A stretch of 63,448 nt of DNA, from NCBI GenBank assembly GCA_937871915.1, contig CALMPG010000076.1:1-63448 (forward strand), read 5' to 3'. A program made the translations under genes and the position numbers. Shown here in pieces: positions 62,204 to 63,448 of the stretch. This DNA comes from an uncultured Phycisphaerales bacterium. Its GTDB lineage: Bacteria; Planctomycetota; Phycisphaerae; Phycisphaerales; UBA1924. The notes beneath the pieces are model-generated. The model worked only from the letters and a program-made list of their open reading frames with translations. It made no database searches and was not told the DNA's origin. Positions within the stretch are counted from its first letter, which is position 1. Each line of letters opens with the position of its first letter.

Positions 62204-62593
62204 TCAGGACGGTTTCTTGCGTTGGCCGTCCCTCCCCGTTGATTGTGCCGTGCGCAGCACCATGGCGCCGAGTATTCGCTTCAACTCGACGGCCTCGGCC
62301 TCGAGCGGGGCCAGACGCTTCGCCGAAACCCAGGCGTTCTTGGCAGCGCGACGAATCCAGAACCGACTCTCGTTGAGTTCCTTGACCGAGATTGCCAGAG
62401 CCTTACAGAAGTCCTTCCGGCTCATGGCCTCGTCGGCTTCAAACACGTTCGCACCCACCGACGTGAAGCATCCGACGGTCTGATCGATGACGCGATTCCA
62501 AACGCCCTCATCCTCCATCTTGCGAGCGAATGCGAGCCCCCGATCCGCGAAGGCCTCAACGCGATCCAGCAACGGCGTGCGCAGTCGTCCCAT
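62204..62593 (-). CDS. four-helix-bundle protein (23S rRNA intervening-sequence type)
   Basis: 129 aa. The pattern LAFARKMEDEGVWNRVIDQT, VGANVFEADEAMSRKDFCKA, LAISVKELNESRFWIRRAAK matches the S23/IVS-encoded four-helix-bundle family, whose members are found inside 23S rRNA intervening sequences and as stand-alone genes, and which are related to the Avd protein of diversity-generating retroelements. Function is unknown; the fold is basic and pentameric in Avd. GAAAGG precedes the ATG. Base composition is less GC-rich than the neighbours. Inverted AGTTCAA repeats flank it on both sides. Confidence 0.82.
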   Translation of the reverse strand: MGRLRTPLLDRVEAFADRGLAFARKMEDEGVWNRVIDQTVGCFTSVGANVFEADEAMSRKDFCKALAISVKELNESRFWIRRAAKNAWVSAKRLAPLEAEAVELKRILGAMVLRTAQSTGRDGQRKKPS

Positions 62594-62607
62594 GGTGCCT
62601 TTCTCCG

Positions 62608-62640
62608 TATTTGAACTCTGAACTATGAACTTTGAACTGT
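62608..62640. repeat. heptamer-type repeat, right arm at S23 gene
   Basis: TATTTGAACTCTGAACTATG then AACTTTGAACTG, the inverse of the arm at 62172-62200. Together the arms bracket the S23-type gene. Confidence 0.75.
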
Positions 62641-63393
62641 CTATCCAATAGTCCGCGCATCACTCGGAAACGCCCGCCGCCCCGCCTGCGTCGGCGCCGG
62701 CGTCTCCGCCGCGCTCATCCCGCCGGTCACATAATGCGACGACCCCATCCGCGTCCCGGCCACCGTCGGCGCCTGCGGCACCGGCACCCTGCGCCTCAAC
62801 TCCGTGAACCAGTTCAACGTCACCGCCAGCCCCGTCACCCGCGCCGCATCCTCCTGCCCGCGCAGCACCACAAAGTCCCCGTTCTCCAGCACGTCATAGT
62901 TCCGCGCCGTCGTCGTCGCCGGAATCATCCCGCCCGGCGCGGCCTGAAACAACACCCGCGCCCGCCCCACCATGAACGCCGGCTCCACCGCGATCCGCAC
63001 CGCGATGATCTGCTCCGCGCTGCGGAAGAACAACTCCCCGCCCGCCCGGGCCCAGATCGGCGCGGTCCCGCCCTCGGTGGACACCTGCCGCTTCGCCCCC
63101 GGCCCCGGATACGCCTGCACATACACCTCCGGCCGCCCCGTCTCATCGCTCACGAACGCGATGAACTTGTTGTCCGGGCTCACGCTCGCCCCCCACGCGC
63201 TCGTCGGCGATTGCACCAGCGGCTTGGGCTCGCCCGACCTGTCAACCGGCGCGCACCAGATATCCAGCGCACCACCCGCGGCCGCGCCAGCACCGCCCGC
63301 TCCCGCCGCCCCGCGCTGCTGCGTGAACACCACCGTCTTCCCCCCATCCGCAAAGCAGCACGGCGTCGGCGACCGGTCCGACGACACGATCAC
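62641..63393 (-). CDS. C-terminal part of a WD40/PD40-type beta-propeller protein (5' end missing)
   Basis: At least 250 aa of the 3' part. Blades of the TolB/PD40 type are visible: WGASVSPDNKFIAFVSDETG, RPEVYVQAYPGPGAKRQVST, GGELFFRSAEQIIAVRI. The end ...VTLNWFTELRRRVP is the one seen in bacterial eukaryote-like Ser/Thr kinases with C-terminal propellers, so the full gene may encode such a kinase; the kinase domain lies beyond the window if so. The frame is lost upstream in poly-C at the contig edge. The first ATG shown is internal. Confidence 0.65.
   Translation of the reverse strand: MIVSSDRSPTPCCFADGGKTVVFTQQRGAAGAGGAGAAAGGALDIWCAPVDRSGEPKPLVQSPTSAWGASVSPDNKFIAFVSDETGRPEVYVQAYPGPGAKRQVSTEGGTAPIWARAGGELFFRSAEQIIAVRIAVEPAFMVGRARVLFQAAPGGMIPATTTARNYDVLENGDFVVLRGQEDAARVTGLAVTLNWFTELRRRVPVPQAPTVAGTRMGSSHYVTGGMSAAETPAPTQAGRRAFPSDARTIG

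Positions 63394-63448
<55 letters not shown>

Overview
The window looks like a contig from a planctomycete of the class Phycisphaerae. The evidence is very high G+C, ten secreted proteins ending in the two-repeat dockerin-like tail that finishes in ...AFLNAWFAGC, short membrane proteins with CPKCGYNLRG-type zinc ribbons, and a Gram-negative envelope toolkit (LptB and two LptF/LptG-type permeases). Both contig ends run into poly-C, which I read as assembly or sequencing artefact. No tRNA, rRNA, CRISPR array, transposase or phage gene was seen.

Layout. 0.1-6.2 kb: three secreted dockerin-tailed proteins (trypsin-like protease with PPC-type domains, SGNH-like protein, dihaem cytochrome-c peroxidase). 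6.2-9.2 kb: Met/Pro-rich lipoprotein divergent from an ECF sigma factor/anti-sigma pair. 9.3-10.8 kb: SPOR-like exported protein and a FlgM-like protein. 10.9-16.8 kb: envelope cluster (two LptF/G permeases around a GT39/ArnT-like glycosyltransferase and a PAP2 phosphatase). 16.9-24.1 kb: leuS, ybeY, a CorC/HlyC-type protein and cysS. 24.1-25.7 kb: a compact restriction-modification pair. 25.8-37.4 kb: housekeeping and hypothetical genes (NeuD-like acetyltransferase, coiled-coil protein with BRCT-like end, LpxL-like acyltransferase, response regulator, zinc-ribbon membrane proteins, lptB, a DUF4258 pair, a P-loop protein). 37.4-57.0 kb: a run of large cysteine-rich, dockerin-tailed exported proteins (1049, 222, 472, 2444, 848, 574 and 504 aa) broken only by a 7Fe ferredoxin gene. 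57.3-63.4 kb: DEAD-box helicase with a long disordered N-terminus, alanine racemase, a 23S-IVS four-helix-bundle protein, and the C-terminal piece of a beta-propeller protein.

Two things stand out. First, a family of short GC-rich palindromes with GGA/TCC (or GAA) triloops is scattered through the window. Copies lie between genes and also inside leuS, cysS, an acyltransferase gene and the helicase gene. The main type (CCCCGACAC-TCC-GTGGCGGG) has no stop codon in any of the six frames, and most intragenic copies keep the host frame open; the leuS composite insert is the exception as assembled. This resembles the Rickettsia palindromic elements. A second set of intergenic repeats is built from seven- or eight-base units, often as inverted arms. 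Second, the four-gene cluster of CC-repeat proteins (six cysteines per unit of about 40 aa) ends in dockerin-like tails, and its largest member shows a higher-order period of about 1.74 kb. Together these proteins could form a disulphide-rich extracellular or cell-surface layer, but their function is unknown.
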